Assembly (NCBI GenBank): GCA_905234125.1
Contig: CAJOGQ010000015.1
Location: 1 to 36,821, forward strand
Length of the DNA stretch: 36,821 nucleotides
Direction of reading: 5' to 3'
Source: an uncultured Bacteroidaceae bacterium
GTDB lineage: Bacteria; Bacteroidota; Bacteroidia; Bacteroidales; Bacteroidaceae
Each line of letters begins with the position of its first letter. The stretch's first letter is position 1. The notes under the pieces are model-generated. The model saw only the letters and a program-made list of their open reading frames with translations. It had not been told where the DNA came from and searched no databases. A program made the position numbers and the translations under genes. Below, in pieces: positions 1 through 9,353 of the stretch.

Positions 1-1
1 T

Positions 2-136
2 CTGCCTATCAGTACGCCTCCTAACGCCATCGCCCACTCGACTGGCTTGGTGAAGCAGAACGAGATGCTGAAGGTCGGCATCGTCATCGGTATCGTCGGC
101 ATGTTGCTGGGATACTTCACGTTGAGACTGATGTAA
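2..136 (+). CDS. C-terminal end of a DASS/SLC13-type sodium:anion symporter (partial)
   Basis: Only the last 44 residues are inside the window; the gene begins upstream. The visible reading contains LPISTPPNAIAHSTG, which matches the conserved substrate/sodium-site loop near the C-terminus of divalent anion:sodium symporters (dicarboxylate, sulfate or phosphate uptake). It is followed by one hydrophobic helix (GIVIGIVGMLLGYFTL) and a stop at 134-136. The family would place it in the inner membrane. The substrate cannot be told from this fragment. A strong intrinsic terminator candidate lies about 170 bp downstream at 309-356, and the DNA between looks rearranged. Confidence 0.75.
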   Translation: MPISTPPNAIAHSTGLVKQNEMLKVGIVIGIVGMLLGYFTLRLM

Positions 137-149
137 TTCATCATATATT

Positions 150-248
150 ATTCTTTATTCGTTTGCCGTGCTGGCAATGAGCATGGCTATGTTCACATCA
201 TGTAGCAGTGATGATGCTGCGCGAAGAACCGATATAATGCTCATGTGA
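150..248 (+). pseudogene. Relic of a lipoprotein N-terminus
   Basis: Plus-strand codons from about 159 read SFAVLAMSMAMFTSCSSDDA and then a short tail to a TGA at 246-248. This is a typical Bacteroidetes lipoprotein signal peptide: hydrophobic stretch, lipobox-like FTSC, and an S/D-rich tether after the cysteine. There is no start codon in the expected place just upstream, and the reading stops about 15 residues after the cysteine. It is therefore a broken 5' end. It may belong to the lipocalin-like 3' fragment at 496-705, since such proteins are lipoproteins, but the two are in different frames and are separated by unrelated DNA. Confidence 0.5.
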
Positions 249-308
249 TAGTTAAGGAATCAGGAAAATCAGTTCAATCGTTCCGCAGGAACTTGTTCTT
301 ATAAAAGG

Positions 309-356
309 AAATCGAGGAATGACCAATGGCCATTTCTCGATTTCTCTTTTTCTCTT
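309..356 (+). terminator. Intrinsic terminator candidate
   Basis: The arms 309-321 and 331-343 (outer AAATCGAG with CTCGATTT, inner GAATG with CATTT through one G-T pair) form about 13 bp of stem with a short loop. A T-rich run follows at 343-356. It could end transcription from the anion transporter, although 170 bp of relic sequence lies between. Confidence 0.55.
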
Positions 357-403
357 TTCTCTTTTTACGGGCGTTTGCGGAAGCGGGCAGAGCCCTAAAT
401 GAT

Positions 404-497
404 GTGTCCATGTGGGCGATGAAGCCGATGGTGGGCACGTGCCGGTCGGTGTTGGCGGGCAAGGTGGCGTAGAGGTAGCCGAGGTCATCGAGGTGGA
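404..497 (-). repeat. 94-bp partial duplicate of pepT
   Basis: Positions 404-497 match 1812-1905 inside pepT without gaps and with only three mismatches (417, 444 and 486), in the same orientation. The copy covers pepT codons of about residues 49-80, including the zinc-binding HMDT motif. The sequences on both sides share nothing with pepT. This is therefore a small fragment placed 1.4 kb from its parent, too short to encode anything by itself. The high identity suggests a recent event. Confidence 0.85.
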
Positions 498-705
498 GGA
501 CTACCAGTTCAACGCCGATGGCACGGGCTACTACGAGCGGTACTGTCTGGACGACGAGCTTCTCGTTGCTGTAAAGGCCGTTCGTGACGATGACACCTTC
601 CACTACACCATCGACGGCTACACCATCACCATCACGGGCGACATACTGATTTGGTACAGATGGCAGATGGCACGTAATTTTTTTCGTGCTTTTTTGCCCT
701 TATAA
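496..705 (+). pseudogene. C-terminal fragment of a lipocalin-like lipoprotein
   Basis: Plus-strand codons from about 496 read [16 protein letters not shown] and then [15 protein letters not shown], ending at a stop at 703-705. The alternating pattern ([10 protein letters not shown], then F-Y-x-I-DG-x-TITIT) resembles the small lipocalin-like lipoproteins common in Prevotella and Bacteroides. The open frame extends left into the antisense of the pepT duplicate, where the translated residues make no sense, so the natural N-terminal part is missing. It is probably not expressed as a working protein. The family assignment rests on the motif pattern only. Confidence 0.45.
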
Positions 706-737
706 TTTGCTCATTTGAAAAAAAATGCTTACCTTTG
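706..737 (+). promoter_or_regulatory. Consensus promoter without a gene
   Basis: TTTG at 706-709 and TACCTTTG at 730-737 are 20 bp apart, a full match to the Bacteroidetes sigma-70 promoter. Transcription would start near 744 and run through an A-rich leader-like stretch (738-804). It then enters the 3' end of pepT on the antisense strand. No plus-strand coding region follows. Confidence 0.6.
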
Positions 738-805
738 TAGTCAAATAGAGGAGCACACAAAAAGGGCTAACTTAATATATACCAACTCAATATAAAAACA
801 AAGAT

Positions 806-2050
806 TTAAGCCTGCTGTCCCTGCGCCGCGAGGCGACAGATGTTCACGACCACCTGCATGGCCTTCTCCATGCTCTGGATGGGGAGGAACTCGTGAGGGC
901 CGTGGAAGTTGATGCCCCCGGCGAAGATGTTAGGACAAGGAAGACCGCGGAAAGAGAGCTGGGCGCCGTCGGTTCCGCCGCGAATGGGCTGGACGACGGG
1001 GGTGATGCCGGCTTCGGTCATGGCCTGACGGGCGATGTCGATGATGTGCATCTTGGGCTCGACCATCTCGCGCATGTTGTAGTACTGGTCTTGGAGGACG
1101 AGCGTGGCGGTTCCCTCTCCGTACTTCTCGTTGATGGTGTCGATGTGCTCGGCCAGCTCGGTCTTGCGGCTGACGAAGTATTCGCTGTCGTGGTCGCGGA
1201 TGATGAAGGAGAGCTGGGCATGCTCGACGGTTCCGCAGAGGGCTGTAAGGTGGAAGAATCCTTCATAACCCTCGGTCGTCTCGGGGGTTTCGTCGGCGGG
1301 GAGCATGCTGACCAGCTCGGTGGCGATGCGGACAGCGTTGACCATCTTGTCCTTGGCATAGCCAGGATGGACGGAACAGCCGTTGATGGTCACCTTGGCG
1401 GAGGCTGCGTTGAAGTTCTCGAACTCTAACTCGCCCACCTCGCTGCCGTCCATCGTGTAGGCGAAGTCGCATCCGAAGCGCTCCACGTCGAAGTGGTGGG
1501 CTCCGAGACCTATCTCCTCGTCGGGGTTGAAGCCCACGCGAATGGTGCCGTGGGGGATGTCGGGGTGCTCCTGCAGATAGACCATGGCTTGGACGATTTC
1601 GGCGATGCCAGCTTTGTCGTCGGCTCCGAGCAAGGTGGTTCCGTCGGTGACGATGAGGTCTTCGCCGATGTGCTGGAGGATTTCGGGAAAGCGCTCGGCA
1701 GAGGTGACGATGGCCGTACGGGTGTCGGTGGCGGGCGAGAGGATGATGTCGGTTCCGTCGTAGTTGCGGACGATGCGCGGATGGATGTCCTTGCCCGATG
1801 CGTCGGGGCTGGTGTCCATGTGGGCAATGAAGCCGATGGTGGGCACGTGCCGATCGGTGTTGGCGGGCAAGGTGGCGTAGAGGTAGCCGAGGTCGTCGAG
1901 GTGGACGTCGTACAGACCTTCGCGGATGAGCTCATCCTTGAGATACTGTGCAAAGACGCGTTGCTTCTCGGTGGATGGCGTCGTGTCGCTGTCTTCGGAC
2001 GACTGGGTGTCGAAGGCGACGTAGTTGAGGAATCGTTCTACTATATTCAT
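806..2050 (-). CDS. pepT: Peptidase T (tripeptide aminopeptidase), M20B
   Basis: A cytoplasmic zinc aminopeptidase that removes the N-terminal residue from tripeptides. The 414-residue length fits the family. Metal-site motifs are visible: H77-M-D79 (GFIAHMDTS), the bridging aspartate in GADDKAG (D144), the catalytic/ligand glutamates in FNPDEE (178-179), D201 in [10 protein letters not shown], and a late histidine in NFHGPHEF. The start at 2050 gives [10 protein letters not shown], the usual N-terminus. The frame stays open 35 codons further upstream but only through the end of the neighbouring gene. The start lies one base after the stop of the aminopeptidase C gene, so the two are probably cotranscribed and translationally coupled. 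Both would finish peptide breakdown to amino acids. Part of this gene is duplicated at 404-497. Confidence 0.95.
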   Translation of the reverse strand: MNIVERFLNYVAFDTQSSEDSDTTPSTEKQRVFAQYLKDELIREGLYDVHLDDLGYLYATLPANTDRHVPTIGFIAHMDTSPDASGKDIHPRIVRNYDGTDIILSPATDTRTAIVTSAERFPEILQHIGEDLIVTDGTTLLGADDKAGIAEIVQAMVYLQEHPDIPHGTIRVGFNPDEEIGLGAHHFDVERFGCDFAYTMDGSEVGELEFENFNAASAKVTINGCSVHPGYAKDKMVNAVRIATELVSMLPADETPETTEGYEGFFHLTALCGTVEHAQLSFIIRDHDSEYFVSRKTELAEHIDTINEKYGEGTATLVLQDQYYNMREMVEPKMHIIDIARQAMTEAGITPVVQPIRGGTDGAQLSFRGLPCPNIFAGGINFHGPHEFLPIQSMEKAMQVVVNICRLAAQGQQA

Positions 2051-2051
2051 A

Positions 2052-3437
2052 TTATTCTTCTGAACTGAACATGGGATCCCAGCATGGCAGGAGGATGGGC
2101 TTCTGTTGGCTGGCCTGGAGAATCTTTTCGGTGGCGTACTTCTTGTTGATGACAAGGCGGAACATGTAGTTGTCGAACCACTCGTCGGTCATGATGATGT
2201 GACCTTGGTGACCGTTACTGGCGCCCCAGGAGTTCTCGACCTCCCACTTGATGGGCTTGCCCTGCTCGTCAAGGTCGACGGCCTTGAGGGTCATGGCGTG
2301 GGTGGAGCCGGAGTCGAAGGAACGGATGCGTTGGGCTTTGTCCATGCCGAAACGGACACCGAAAATGGACTCGAAGTCGTAGTTGCGGAGGTCGGCGATG
2401 CCACGCTTGCGGTCGAGGAACTTGGAGACGTCGCAGGAGAAGTACATCATGGTGCTGTCCTTGATGGAGGCGATGGCGACCTGCTTGATGTCGTCCATGG
2501 GCACATTGAGGTAGAGCCAGTTGTGGCCGTCGTAGGTGTGGCGGTCGTACTGAATCTCGTAGGTCTTCCAGTAGTCGCGCGATGGGTCGTTCATCAGCAT
2601 GATGTAGTCGTTCTGGAGGTCGAGGCCGATGAACTCCTCGTAGAAGGAACGGGGCGTGTACTTCTTGGGGGGATAGACCGTGCGTCCGTCGCTGTCGCGC
2701 GGAGCCCAAGTGAACTCCGTGACGGGCGTGCCGAGTCCGAGGGTGAGCATGTGGTAAATCTCAGAGAGGAACTTCTCCTTCTGCTCCTGCAGGGTCTTGT
2801 CGTTGGCCTTAGCGTCGGCACGGAGAGCGAGGGCGTCCTCACGGAGTTTGCGACGGAGGAACTGGGTGAACTGGCTGGTGTTGTTGGACGTGTAGGTCTC
2901 TGGCATCACGCCCTTTGGCACGAGTCCGTACTTGGCCACGAGGTCGGCCACGCCCGTGAACGTGCCGCCGTCGGAGAGGGGATTCTGGAAGAGCCACATC
3001 ACGGTCTGGTCGTCCATGGGCTTCTTGCGAGTGTCGATGATGGCCTGGAGGAAAAGGTTGGCCTTCTCCAGCTGGTCGTAGAAGAAGAGGTAGTTCTGCG
3101 AGAACTCCATCCCTTCGGGCAGGTGTTGTTCACGAATCATCTTGGCACGAAGCATGTTCATGCCCGTGAAGAGCCAGCACCGTCCGGAAGATGCCTGGTC
3201 GGTGATGCCCTTAGAGGGAACGGAGTTGGAGAAGTAGGTGTCCTGCTCCACCTGGTTGTCCTGATTGAGTGCCATCGCCGACACGGGACCAGCAGCGAGG
3301 GCGTTCTTGACGGCTCGTTCCGTGCCCGAAAGGGTGTTCTGCTTGGCAAATCTGTCAAGCATGTCTTGGGTGATGTTTTGTGCAGAGGCTCCGATGGCCG
3401 AACACAGCATTGTGAATGCAAAAAGTCTTTCCTTCAT
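2052..3437 (-). CDS. Aminopeptidase C / bleomycin hydrolase-type C1B cysteine peptidase, exported
   Basis: A papain-fold aminopeptidase of 461 residues. The catalytic cysteine is C87 in QASSGRCW, the histidine H380 in GSTHAMT, and the asparagine N402 in VENSWG. The order and spacing are those of the C1B family. Residues 1-20 ([20 protein letters not shown]) form a signal peptide ending in AQ, so the protein is probably periplasmic, unlike the cytosolic enzyme of Firmicutes. That start (3437) is preferred over one 26 codons upstream, because the upstream residues are charged and would bury the signal peptide. It is first in a two-gene operon with pepT, one base apart. A poor -7 candidate on the minus strand lies at 3473-3480 (TAATTTCG, one mismatch). 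Confidence 0.92.
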   Translation of the reverse strand: MKERLFAFTMLCSAIGASAQNITQDMLDRFAKQNTLSGTERAVKNALAAGPVSAMALNQDNQVEQDTYFSNSVPSKGITDQASSGRCWLFTGMNMLRAKMIREQHLPEGMEFSQNYLFFYDQLEKANLFLQAIIDTRKKPMDDQTVMWLFQNPLSDGGTFTGVADLVAKYGLVPKGVMPETYTSNNTSQFTQFLRRKLREDALALRADAKANDKTLQEQKEKFLSEIYHMLTLGLGTPVTEFTWAPRDSDGRTVYPPKKYTPRSFYEEFIGLDLQNDYIMLMNDPSRDYWKTYEIQYDRHTYDGHNWLYLNVPMDDIKQVAIASIKDSTMMYFSCDVSKFLDRKRGIADLRNYDFESIFGVRFGMDKAQRIRSFDSGSTHAMTLKAVDLDEQGKPIKWEVENSWGASNGHQGHIIMTDEWFDNYMFRLVINKKYATEKILQASQQKPILLPCWDPMFSSEE

Positions 3438-3523
3438 GTTGGTTTTTGTGTTAGAATGATGTTTTCTGGGTGCGAAATTAGGAAAAATCCGTGTAATGGC
3501 ATCGTTTATTCGCATTTTATTGC

Positions 3524-3531
3524 TACCTTTG
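3524..3531 (+). promoter_or_regulatory. -7 element for the polysaccharide cluster
   Basis: TACCTTTG, a perfect -7 box, lies 83 bp before the sugar transferase start. No TTTG is found at the usual -33 position. Transcription would start near 3538 and leave a leader of about 77 nt. The divergent gene on the other side is the exported aminopeptidase. Confidence 0.55.
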
Positions 3532-3614
3532 CCCGATTTTTGTAAAAATTAATGAAATAAATGTGAAAGAGTTTCGTTATATGTAATATATAAACGGACA
3601 AAAGAACTGATCAG

Positions 3615-4226
3615 ATGGGCTTAGATAAAGATACATCCAACATAGATGGAATGAACGGGCTGGAGAGGGCGTTGAAGCGTGTGGGAGATGTCTTGGGAGC
3701 AATACTACTGCTGGTGGTGCTGTCTCCTCTTTATTTATATATATATGTGAGACAGCGGATGGACGGGTCTGGTCCCGTCATCTACAGCCAAGAACGCATA
3801 GGACAAGGCGGGAAACCATTCAAAATATTCAAGTTCCGCACGATGGTGGTGGATGCCGAAAAAGACGGCGTACCCCAGCTGGAACAGGATGATGACCCTC
3901 GCCTGACAGAGTTCGGCAAGGTGTTGCGCAAGCATCATTTAGACGAGCTTCCCCAGATATGGAACGTGTTGAAGGGGGACATGTCCTTTGTTGGCTATCG
4001 TCCTGAACGTCAGTATTTCATCGACAAAATCATGGAACAAAATCCCGACTACCGGCTTCTGTATCAGTCCACGCCTGGCGTCACCTCGCTGGCCACCATC
4101 GAGAATGGCTACACGGACACGATGGAGAAGATGTTGCGGAGACTCGACATGGATCTCGATTATCTGCGAAACCGGAGCCTGTGGATGGACGCCAAAATCA
4201 TTTTCAAGACAATATTCAATCTCTAA
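3615..4226 (+). CDS. Initiating sugar-phosphate transferase of polysaccharide synthesis (PF02397 type)
   Basis: Bacterial sugar transferases move a sugar-1-phosphate from a UDP-sugar to undecaprenyl phosphate, the first committed step in making a lipid-linked repeat unit. The 203-residue protein is the short form: one membrane segment (about 22-44, VGDVLGAILLLVVLSPLYLY), then a cytoplasmic catalytic domain. Typical motifs are ERIGQGGKPFKIFKFRTM, the acidic stretch after it, LRKHHLDELPQIWNVLKGDM, and PGVTSLATIENGY near the end. It opens the polysaccharide cluster, 45 bp before the export gene. The first ATG (3615) is used; a second at residue 13 is possible. The sugar is not predictable from sequence alone. 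Confidence 0.92.
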   Translation: MGLDKDTSNIDGMNGLERALKRVGDVLGAILLLVVLSPLYLYIYVRQRMDGSGPVIYSQERIGQGGKPFKIFKFRTMVVDAEKDGVPQLEQDDDPRLTEFGKVLRKHHLDELPQIWNVLKGDMSFVGYRPERQYFIDKIMEQNPDYRLLYQSTPGVTSLATIENGYTDTMEKMLRRLDMDLDYLRNRSLWMDAKIIFKTIFNL

Positions 4227-4271
4227 CACAATACTATCATTGTTTAATATCTTAATCACTATACCATCATC

Positions 4272-6830
4272 ATGAAGATGTCTTATCTTAGAAAACTCCT
4301 TTTCACTTTGGGACTTTCAATCCTTGCTGTGTCGGCATACGCTCAGTCAATGTCGGACGAGCAGGTGATCAGATATGTGCAACAGGAACAGGAGAAGGGC
4401 TCGACCCAACAGGAGATTGTGACCAAACTGCTGCAGCGCGGTGTGACAACCGACCAGTTGCGCCGTATCCGCAAGAAGATTCAGGCCGAACAGGAGAACT
4501 TGGGTGCCCAAGATCTGTTGGGACGCAACCAGCAGACGTCGAGGACCCGTCAGCGTCAGGAGAAGCAGGAGAAGGCCGAGCCTCTGCAGAAACGGAATCA
4601 GTACATGATTCAGTCGCAGATGCGCGCACAGAACCGTTTCTATGGCACGAAAGAGGAACGTGAGCAGGCTTTGAACGACGAAATCGAGTTCATGGACATC
4701 GACTCACTCATCTACTATCAGAACTTCTTCAAGGATGAGAGTGAAGTGTTCGGACGCAATATCTTCAACAACCAGATGCTGACCTTCGAGCCTCCCATCA
4801 ACATGGCCACACCAGCGAACTATCGTCTGGGTGCAGGCGATGAGGTGTTTATCGACTTGTGGGGTGCATCGCAGGAAAGTTTCGAGGCAACCATCTCTCC
4901 CGACGGGGTCGTAGTGATAGAAGGCATCGGCCCCTGCAAGATTGGTGGCATGAGCGTGTCGGAAGCGACAGCTTATCTGCGTTCGCGTCTCGGCAAATAC
5001 TATGCGGATACCGAGATTTCGTTGGCTGTGGGCAACACGAGAAGCATCCAAGTGCAGGTTTTGGGCGAAGTGAATGTGCCTGGAACCTACACGCTGAGTG
5101 CCCTCTCATCGGCTTTCAATGCTCTTTATGCGGCAGGTGGTATCAGTGACATTGGTACGTTGCGCGACATCAAGGTATATCGCCAAGGACGTTCCATCGC
5201 CTCCATCGACGTGTATGACTACATCCTGAACGGCAATTCGAGTGGTGATGTACGGCTGAACGACAACGATGTTGTGGTCGTGGGAGCTTATGAGGCTTTG
5301 GTGGACATCCGAGGCAAGGTGAAGCGTCCGATGTTCTACGAGATGAAGAAGAACGAGAGCTTGTCCACTTTGTTGCGATATACGGGTGGTTTCACAGGCG
5401 ATGCCTATAAGAAGAGCATCCGCGTGACGCGTAAGGATGGTGCTGAATACTCCATCCACACGGTGGGTGAGTTCGATTGGAGCAACTTTACGATGGCAGA
5501 CGGTGACTCCGTATTTGTGGACAGCGTGGTGGCTCGCTATTCGAACATGGTGGAAGTTCGTGGTGCCGTCTTCCATAGTGGCATGTATCAGATGGACGGC
5601 AATATCAATACGGTGAGAGAATTGGTCAACGCTGCAGAAGGACTTCGTGAGGACGCCTTCACCGCCCGTGCCGTGATGCACCGTCAGAAGGAAGACTTGA
5701 CATTGGAGGTCTTGGCGGTGGACATCAGGGGCATCATGAATGGCTCTGTGGCCGATGTGCCTCTCCGCAAGAACGACGTGCTGTTCATTCCCAGCAAACT
5801 GGATATGACTGGTGAACAGACGCTGAGTATCACCGGTGAGGTGAATTACCCTGGTGTGTATGTTTACGCAGCAAATACAACGGTGGAGGATCTGGTGCTT
5901 CAGGCTGGTGGTCTGACCGATGCAGCATCTATCGTGAAGGTGGACGTGTTCCGACGTATTGACGACCCCACTGCTTTGGTGGATAATGAGACGATGACAG
6001 AGACCTACACGTTTGCCTTGAAAGATGGTTTTGTAGTGGATGGTGAGCCAGGCTTCACCTTGCAACCTTACGACCAGGTGGCTGTCCGCAAGAGCCCATC
6101 ATACGCAGAACAGCAGAACGTGACCATCTCAGGAGCCGTCAACTTTGAAGGCACCTATGCGATGACGAACAAGAACTACCGTTTGAGTGACTTGATTAAA
6201 GCTTGTGGAGGATTGAGTTCGTTGGGCTATGCAAAAGGTGCTCGTCTGGAAAGAAGAATGACCGAAGAGGAGCGTCAACAGCAGGAGGCCTCACTCAGAG
6301 CCTCGCAGATTGCGCTGTACGAGGAGTCGATGCAGGGTAATAACCAAAACTTCGACCTGAACCGCGCTGACTCTCTGTTGCTCATGAAACTGGATATTGG
6401 TACATCCTTCCCTGTGTCTATCGACTTGGATAGAGCCATCAGCAGTCCTGGATGTGAGGAAGATATCGTGCTGAGAGAAGGTGATAGGGTCATTGTGCCT
6501 CAGTATTCTTCCATCGTGAAGATCAGTGGCGATGTGATGTATCCTATCTCCATGAACTACAAGAAGGGAGAATCGCTCAACTACTACATCAAGCGTGCCG
6601 GTGGTTATGGTGACAATGCCCGTAAAGCCCGCGTTTATGCCATCTATATGAATGGTGCGGTGGAACTGCTGAATCACCGAAGTAAGAAGGCTGTCGAACC
6701 TGGCTGTACGATTGTGGTGCCGTCGAAGAAGCAGAAGCAGAAGATGACTACTGCCGAATACGCTGCTATGGGTACATCGGCCGCATCTATCGCAACCATG
6801 ATGGTGACGATTGCCAATATTCTTAAGTAA
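4272..6830 (+). CDS. Polysaccharide export protein with poly-export domain and six SLBB motifs
   Basis: A Wza-like outer-membrane polysaccharide exporter. The N-terminus MKMSYLRKLLFTLGLSILAV ends in SAYAQ, a signal peptide without a lipobox cysteine. Residues 25-140 are charged and helical, rich in Q, E, K and R. A poly-export domain follows at about 180-253 (YRLGAGDEVFIDLWG). Six SLBB-like repeats begin near residues 260, 344, 427, 519, 617 and 749, each with the pattern V/I-x-G-x-V-x-x-P/G-x-Y. A hydrophobic segment (about 833-850) ends the protein. At 852 residues it is much longer than E. coli Wza (about 380), mainly through extra SLBB repeats, as is common in Bacteroidetes. It lies between the sugar transferase and the Wzz-like gene. 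Confidence 0.93.
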   Translation: MKMSYLRKLLFTLGLSILAVSAYAQSMSDEQVIRYVQQEQEKGSTQQEIVTKLLQRGVTTDQLRRIRKKIQAEQENLGAQDLLGRNQQTSRTRQRQEKQEKAEPLQKRNQYMIQSQMRAQNRFYGTKEEREQALNDEIEFMDIDSLIYYQNFFKDESEVFGRNIFNNQMLTFEPPINMATPANYRLGAGDEVFIDLWGASQESFEATISPDGVVVIEGIGPCKIGGMSVSEATAYLRSRLGKYYADTEISLAVGNTRSIQVQVLGEVNVPGTYTLSALSSAFNALYAAGGISDIGTLRDIKVYRQGRSIASIDVYDYILNGNSSGDVRLNDNDVVVVGAYEALVDIRGKVKRPMFYEMKKNESLSTLLRYTGGFTGDAYKKSIRVTRKDGAEYSIHTVGEFDWSNFTMADGDSVFVDSVVARYSNMVEVRGAVFHSGMYQMDGNINTVRELVNAAEGLREDAFTARAVMHRQKEDLTLEVLAVDIRGIMNGSVADVPLRKNDVLFIPSKLDMTGEQTLSITGEVNYPGVYVYAANTTVEDLVLQAGGLTDAASIVKVDVFRRIDDPTALVDNETMTETYTFALKDGFVVDGEPGFTLQPYDQVAVRKSPSYAEQQNVTISGAVNFEGTYAMTNKNYRLSDLIKACGGLSSLGYAKGARLERRMTEEERQQQEASLRASQIALYEESMQGNNQNFDLNRADSLLLMKLDIGTSFPVSIDLDRAISSPGCEEDIVLREGDRVIVPQYSSIVKISGDVMYPISMNYKKGESLNYYIKRAGGYGDNARKARVYAIYMNGAVELLNHRSKKAVEPGCTIVVPSKKQKQKMTTAEYAAMGTSAASIATMMVTIANILK

Positions 6831-6879
6831 TGGAATCATGTTCTCAAGAAACCTTGTGAAGGAATTGTGATTGATTAAC

Positions 6880-7959
6880 ATGCAAATGAAAGAAAAGATG
6901 GAAGCAAAGAAAGATGGTGCAAAGATTATAGAGATGAGTAAAGTTTGGAAGGCCGTTTGGCTGAAGAGAAAACTTTTCTTGTGGGTGTGGCCGATTGTGT
7001 TTGTCGCGTCATGCATTTGGATTCTGCCTCAACCCCGATTCTATCTGGCCTCAGTCTCGTTGGCACCAGAAACCAGCGGTACTGATATCGGCGGAGGTTT
7101 GTCGTCCATCGCTTCGTCTTTTGGCATCAATATCGGAGGCATGGAATCGACAGATGCCATTTATCCTCTTTTGTATCCTGATTTGTTTGAATCTCCTCAG
7201 TTCACGGTGAGTCTGTTGGACATCCATGTGACCACAGCCGATGGGGAAATCAGCACCGACTATTACACCTATCTGAAGAAGCATCAGAAGCAGAATTGGC
7301 TGACGAAGCCCTTCACGGATTTCACCCGTTGGATTGGTGAGCAGTTCGAGGATGAGGATGAGGGTGCTGTCGCTGATGCCAGCGAGGTGAATGCTTTCAG
7401 AATGTCGCGCAAGGACTATGAATTGGTGACTGATATTCAGGAGAGAATCACTTGTGCGGTGGACAAGAAGACCAACGTCACCACCATTACAGTGCAAGAT
7501 CAGGACGCCCTTGTTTGTGCCATTTTGGCTGATTCTGTCAAGCAACGTCTGCAGGATTTCATCATTCAATACCGAACCAGCAAGGCTCGTCTGGATGTGG
7601 ACTATTATCAGCATCTGACAGATAGCGCCCGTATTGAGTACGAGAAGGCCGTACATGAATATTCTGACTATTGCGACTCTCACAAGAATGTGATTATGCA
7701 GGCTTATCTTTCGAAACGTGATGAGATGGAGGAGCGTGTGCAATTAAGGCTGAGCACCTATCGTGCCATGAACACCCAGTTGGAGGCCATGCAGGCAAAG
7801 GTGCAGGAATGTACACCTGCTTTCACCACGCTGAAGAGCGCTTCCGTTCCTGTGAAGCCAGCAGGACCTAAGCGTATGATTTTTGTGGGTGTCATGCTGA
7901 TTTTGGCCACTTTCGTCACAGCCTTGTATGCCGCTCGCGATGTCATCCGTCAAAAATAG
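6880..7959 (+). CDS. Wzz-type chain-length determinant (polysaccharide copolymerase)
   Basis: An inner-membrane protein of 359 residues that would set glycan chain length and contact the exporter. It has a cytoplasmic basic N-terminus, a first membrane helix (about 32-50, KLFLWVWPIVFVASCIW), a large periplasmic helical part, and a second helix near the end (about 333-352, MIFVGVMLILATFVTAL). The end is short and basic (RDVIRQK). There is no tyrosine-kinase domain, so this is the short form. ATG 6880 is chosen; a TTG at 6871 and an ATG at 6886 are alternatives. It lies 49 bp after the exporter and 62 bp before the flippase. The acidic cluster EDEDEGAVADASE (about 150-162) is unusual. Confidence 0.85.
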   Translation: MQMKEKMEAKKDGAKIIEMSKVWKAVWLKRKLFLWVWPIVFVASCIWILPQPRFYLASVSLAPETSGTDIGGGLSSIASSFGINIGGMESTDAIYPLLYPDLFESPQFTVSLLDIHVTTADGEISTDYYTYLKKHQKQNWLTKPFTDFTRWIGEQFEDEDEGAVADASEVNAFRMSRKDYELVTDIQERITCAVDKKTNVTTITVQDQDALVCAILADSVKQRLQDFIIQYRTSKARLDVDYYQHLTDSARIEYEKAVHEYSDYCDSHKNVIMQAYLSKRDEMEERVQLRLSTYRAMNTQLEAMQAKVQECTPAFTTLKSASVPVKPAGPKRMIFVGVMLILATFVTALYAARDVIRQK

Positions 7960-8021
7960 GACGTGAGCTTTGCATGGGCAAGCCATCCGCCAGAAATTAA
8001 CATCTTAATTGCTGATAGACG

Positions 8022-9353
8022 ATGCACTTTATCAACAATGCAAACATATCTGAAAAGAAGAAAAGGGCTTTGAAGAATATCGCCTGGGCCATGGGTGGCA
8101 AGGTGGCGAGTTTGCTGAGTGTGTTGGTGGTCGGCATCATCGTGGCACGATACTTGGGTGAGGAGAAGTATGGCATCATGAACTATGTCATCAGTTTCGT
8201 CGCCATCTTTCAGGTCTTTGCCGACTTTGGACTTGACCTGATACAAATCCGTGAAGAATCCAAAGAACCTTCCATGCGCGACAAAATCATCGGCACGACG
8301 TTTGCCCTGAAGTTATGTTTCGCTCTCATTGCCTTCATCGCTATCTTCTTTGTGGCGTGGTTCATGGAGGATGACCTGTCTATACGTATATATATAATGA
8401 TATACGCTTGCTCTGTGATTCTGAACACAACATGGGTGTCGCGCAATCACTTCACGTCCATAGTCTGGAATGAGTATGTGGTCAAGACAGAAATCTCCCG
8501 CACGCTCATCGGCATGCTGGTCAAGATTGTGCTGGTGTGGCTGAAGTTGCCACTCATCTGGTTCATCTGTTCCTTGGTGCTCGATTCAATCCTTTTGGCT
8601 ACGGGCTACACCATGTCGTATTCCTCGAAGATTGGTTCCATCAAACGTTGGTCTTTCGACAAATCTTTGGCGCGTTACATGATCAAGCAGTCGTTTCCTC
8701 TGCTCCTGTCAGGGGCAGCCATCGTCATCTACAATCGTATCGATCAGGTGATGATTGGCAATATGATGGTGAATAAGGCTCATCTGGGCATCTATTCTGT
8801 CGCCATCCGTTTCACGGAAATACTTGTGTTTGTTCCGACCATCATTGCACAGACCGTCACTCCCATGTTGGTGGAGACTCGTCGAGTGAGTCTGGAACGG
8901 TATGAGAAAATGTCTCGCGTATTCATGAATATAACGGTCGTCACTTGCATTTTGCTTGCCATTCTCGTCAGCCTACTCTCTTATCCTATCGTCTATTGCA
9001 CATTCGGTGCCACCTACATCGGAGCATCCTCCGTGCTTTCCATCATGGCTTTCAAGGTGGTTGGCGATGCGTTGTCCCAAACGTCCGGGCAATTGATGGT
9101 GATAGAAGGAATCCAAAAGTACGCTTCCATCCGCAACCTCATCGGATGTGCCACATGTGTGGTGTGCAACTGGTTCTTTATCAGACGATATGGCATCCAT
9201 GGTGCGGCGTATGTGGCGCTTATCACCATCTTCGTGTCGGGCACTTTGGCCGATTTCTTCATTCCCATTTATCGGAAAATCTTCTATAAACAAATAAGCG
9301 CCCTCTGTCTCGGATGGAAGGACATGCTTCAGATAAAAACTTTGTTGCGATGA
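8022..9353 (+). CDS. Wzx-type oligosaccharide flippase
   Basis: A 443-residue polytopic membrane protein with about 12-14 hydrophobic helices. It starts with a basic segment (EKKKRALKNIAWAMGGK) and the typical first helix with SLLSVLVVGIIVARYLG, followed by EKYGIMNYVISF. The conserved mid-protein IDQVMIGNMMV, with a flanking GIYSVA, is characteristic of the MOP/MATE-fold polysaccharide flippases. It would turn lipid-linked repeat units to the periplasmic side. Its stop overlaps the next gene's start (ATGA at 9350-9353), which suggests coupled translation. Confidence 0.9.
   Translation: MHFINNANISEKKKRALKNIAWAMGGKVASLLSVLVVGIIVARYLGEEKYGIMNYVISFVAIFQVFADFGLDLIQIREESKEPSMRDKIIGTTFALKLCFALIAFIAIFFVAWFMEDDLSIRIYIMIYACSVILNTTWVSRNHFTSIVWNEYVVKTEISRTLIGMLVKIVLVWLKLPLIWFICSLVLDSILLATGYTMSYSSKIGSIKRWSFDKSLARYMIKQSFPLLLSGAAIVIYNRIDQVMIGNMMVNKAHLGIYSVAIRFTEILVFVPTIIAQTVTPMLVETRRVSLERYEKMSRVFMNITVVTCILLAILVSLLSYPIVYCTFGATYIGASSVLSIMAFKVVGDALSQTSGQLMVIEGIQKYASIRNLIGCATCVVCNWFFIRRYGIHGAAYVALITIFVSGTLADFFIPIYRKIFYKQISALCLGWKDMLQIKTLLR

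Noticed and set aside
274-603. A second peptidase T-like protein on the minus strand
   Set aside because: Only about 32 residues match pepT, from the 94-bp duplicate; the rest is antisense of other fragments.
2051-2155. A longer N-terminus for peptidase T
   Set aside because: The extra 35 codons lie in another frame of the aminopeptidase C gene, and the shorter start matches the family.
2106-3545. A 479-codon plus-strand frame opposite the aminopeptidase C gene
   Set aside because: It is a shadow of the minus-strand gene; valine/glutamate-rich low-complexity translation and no motif.
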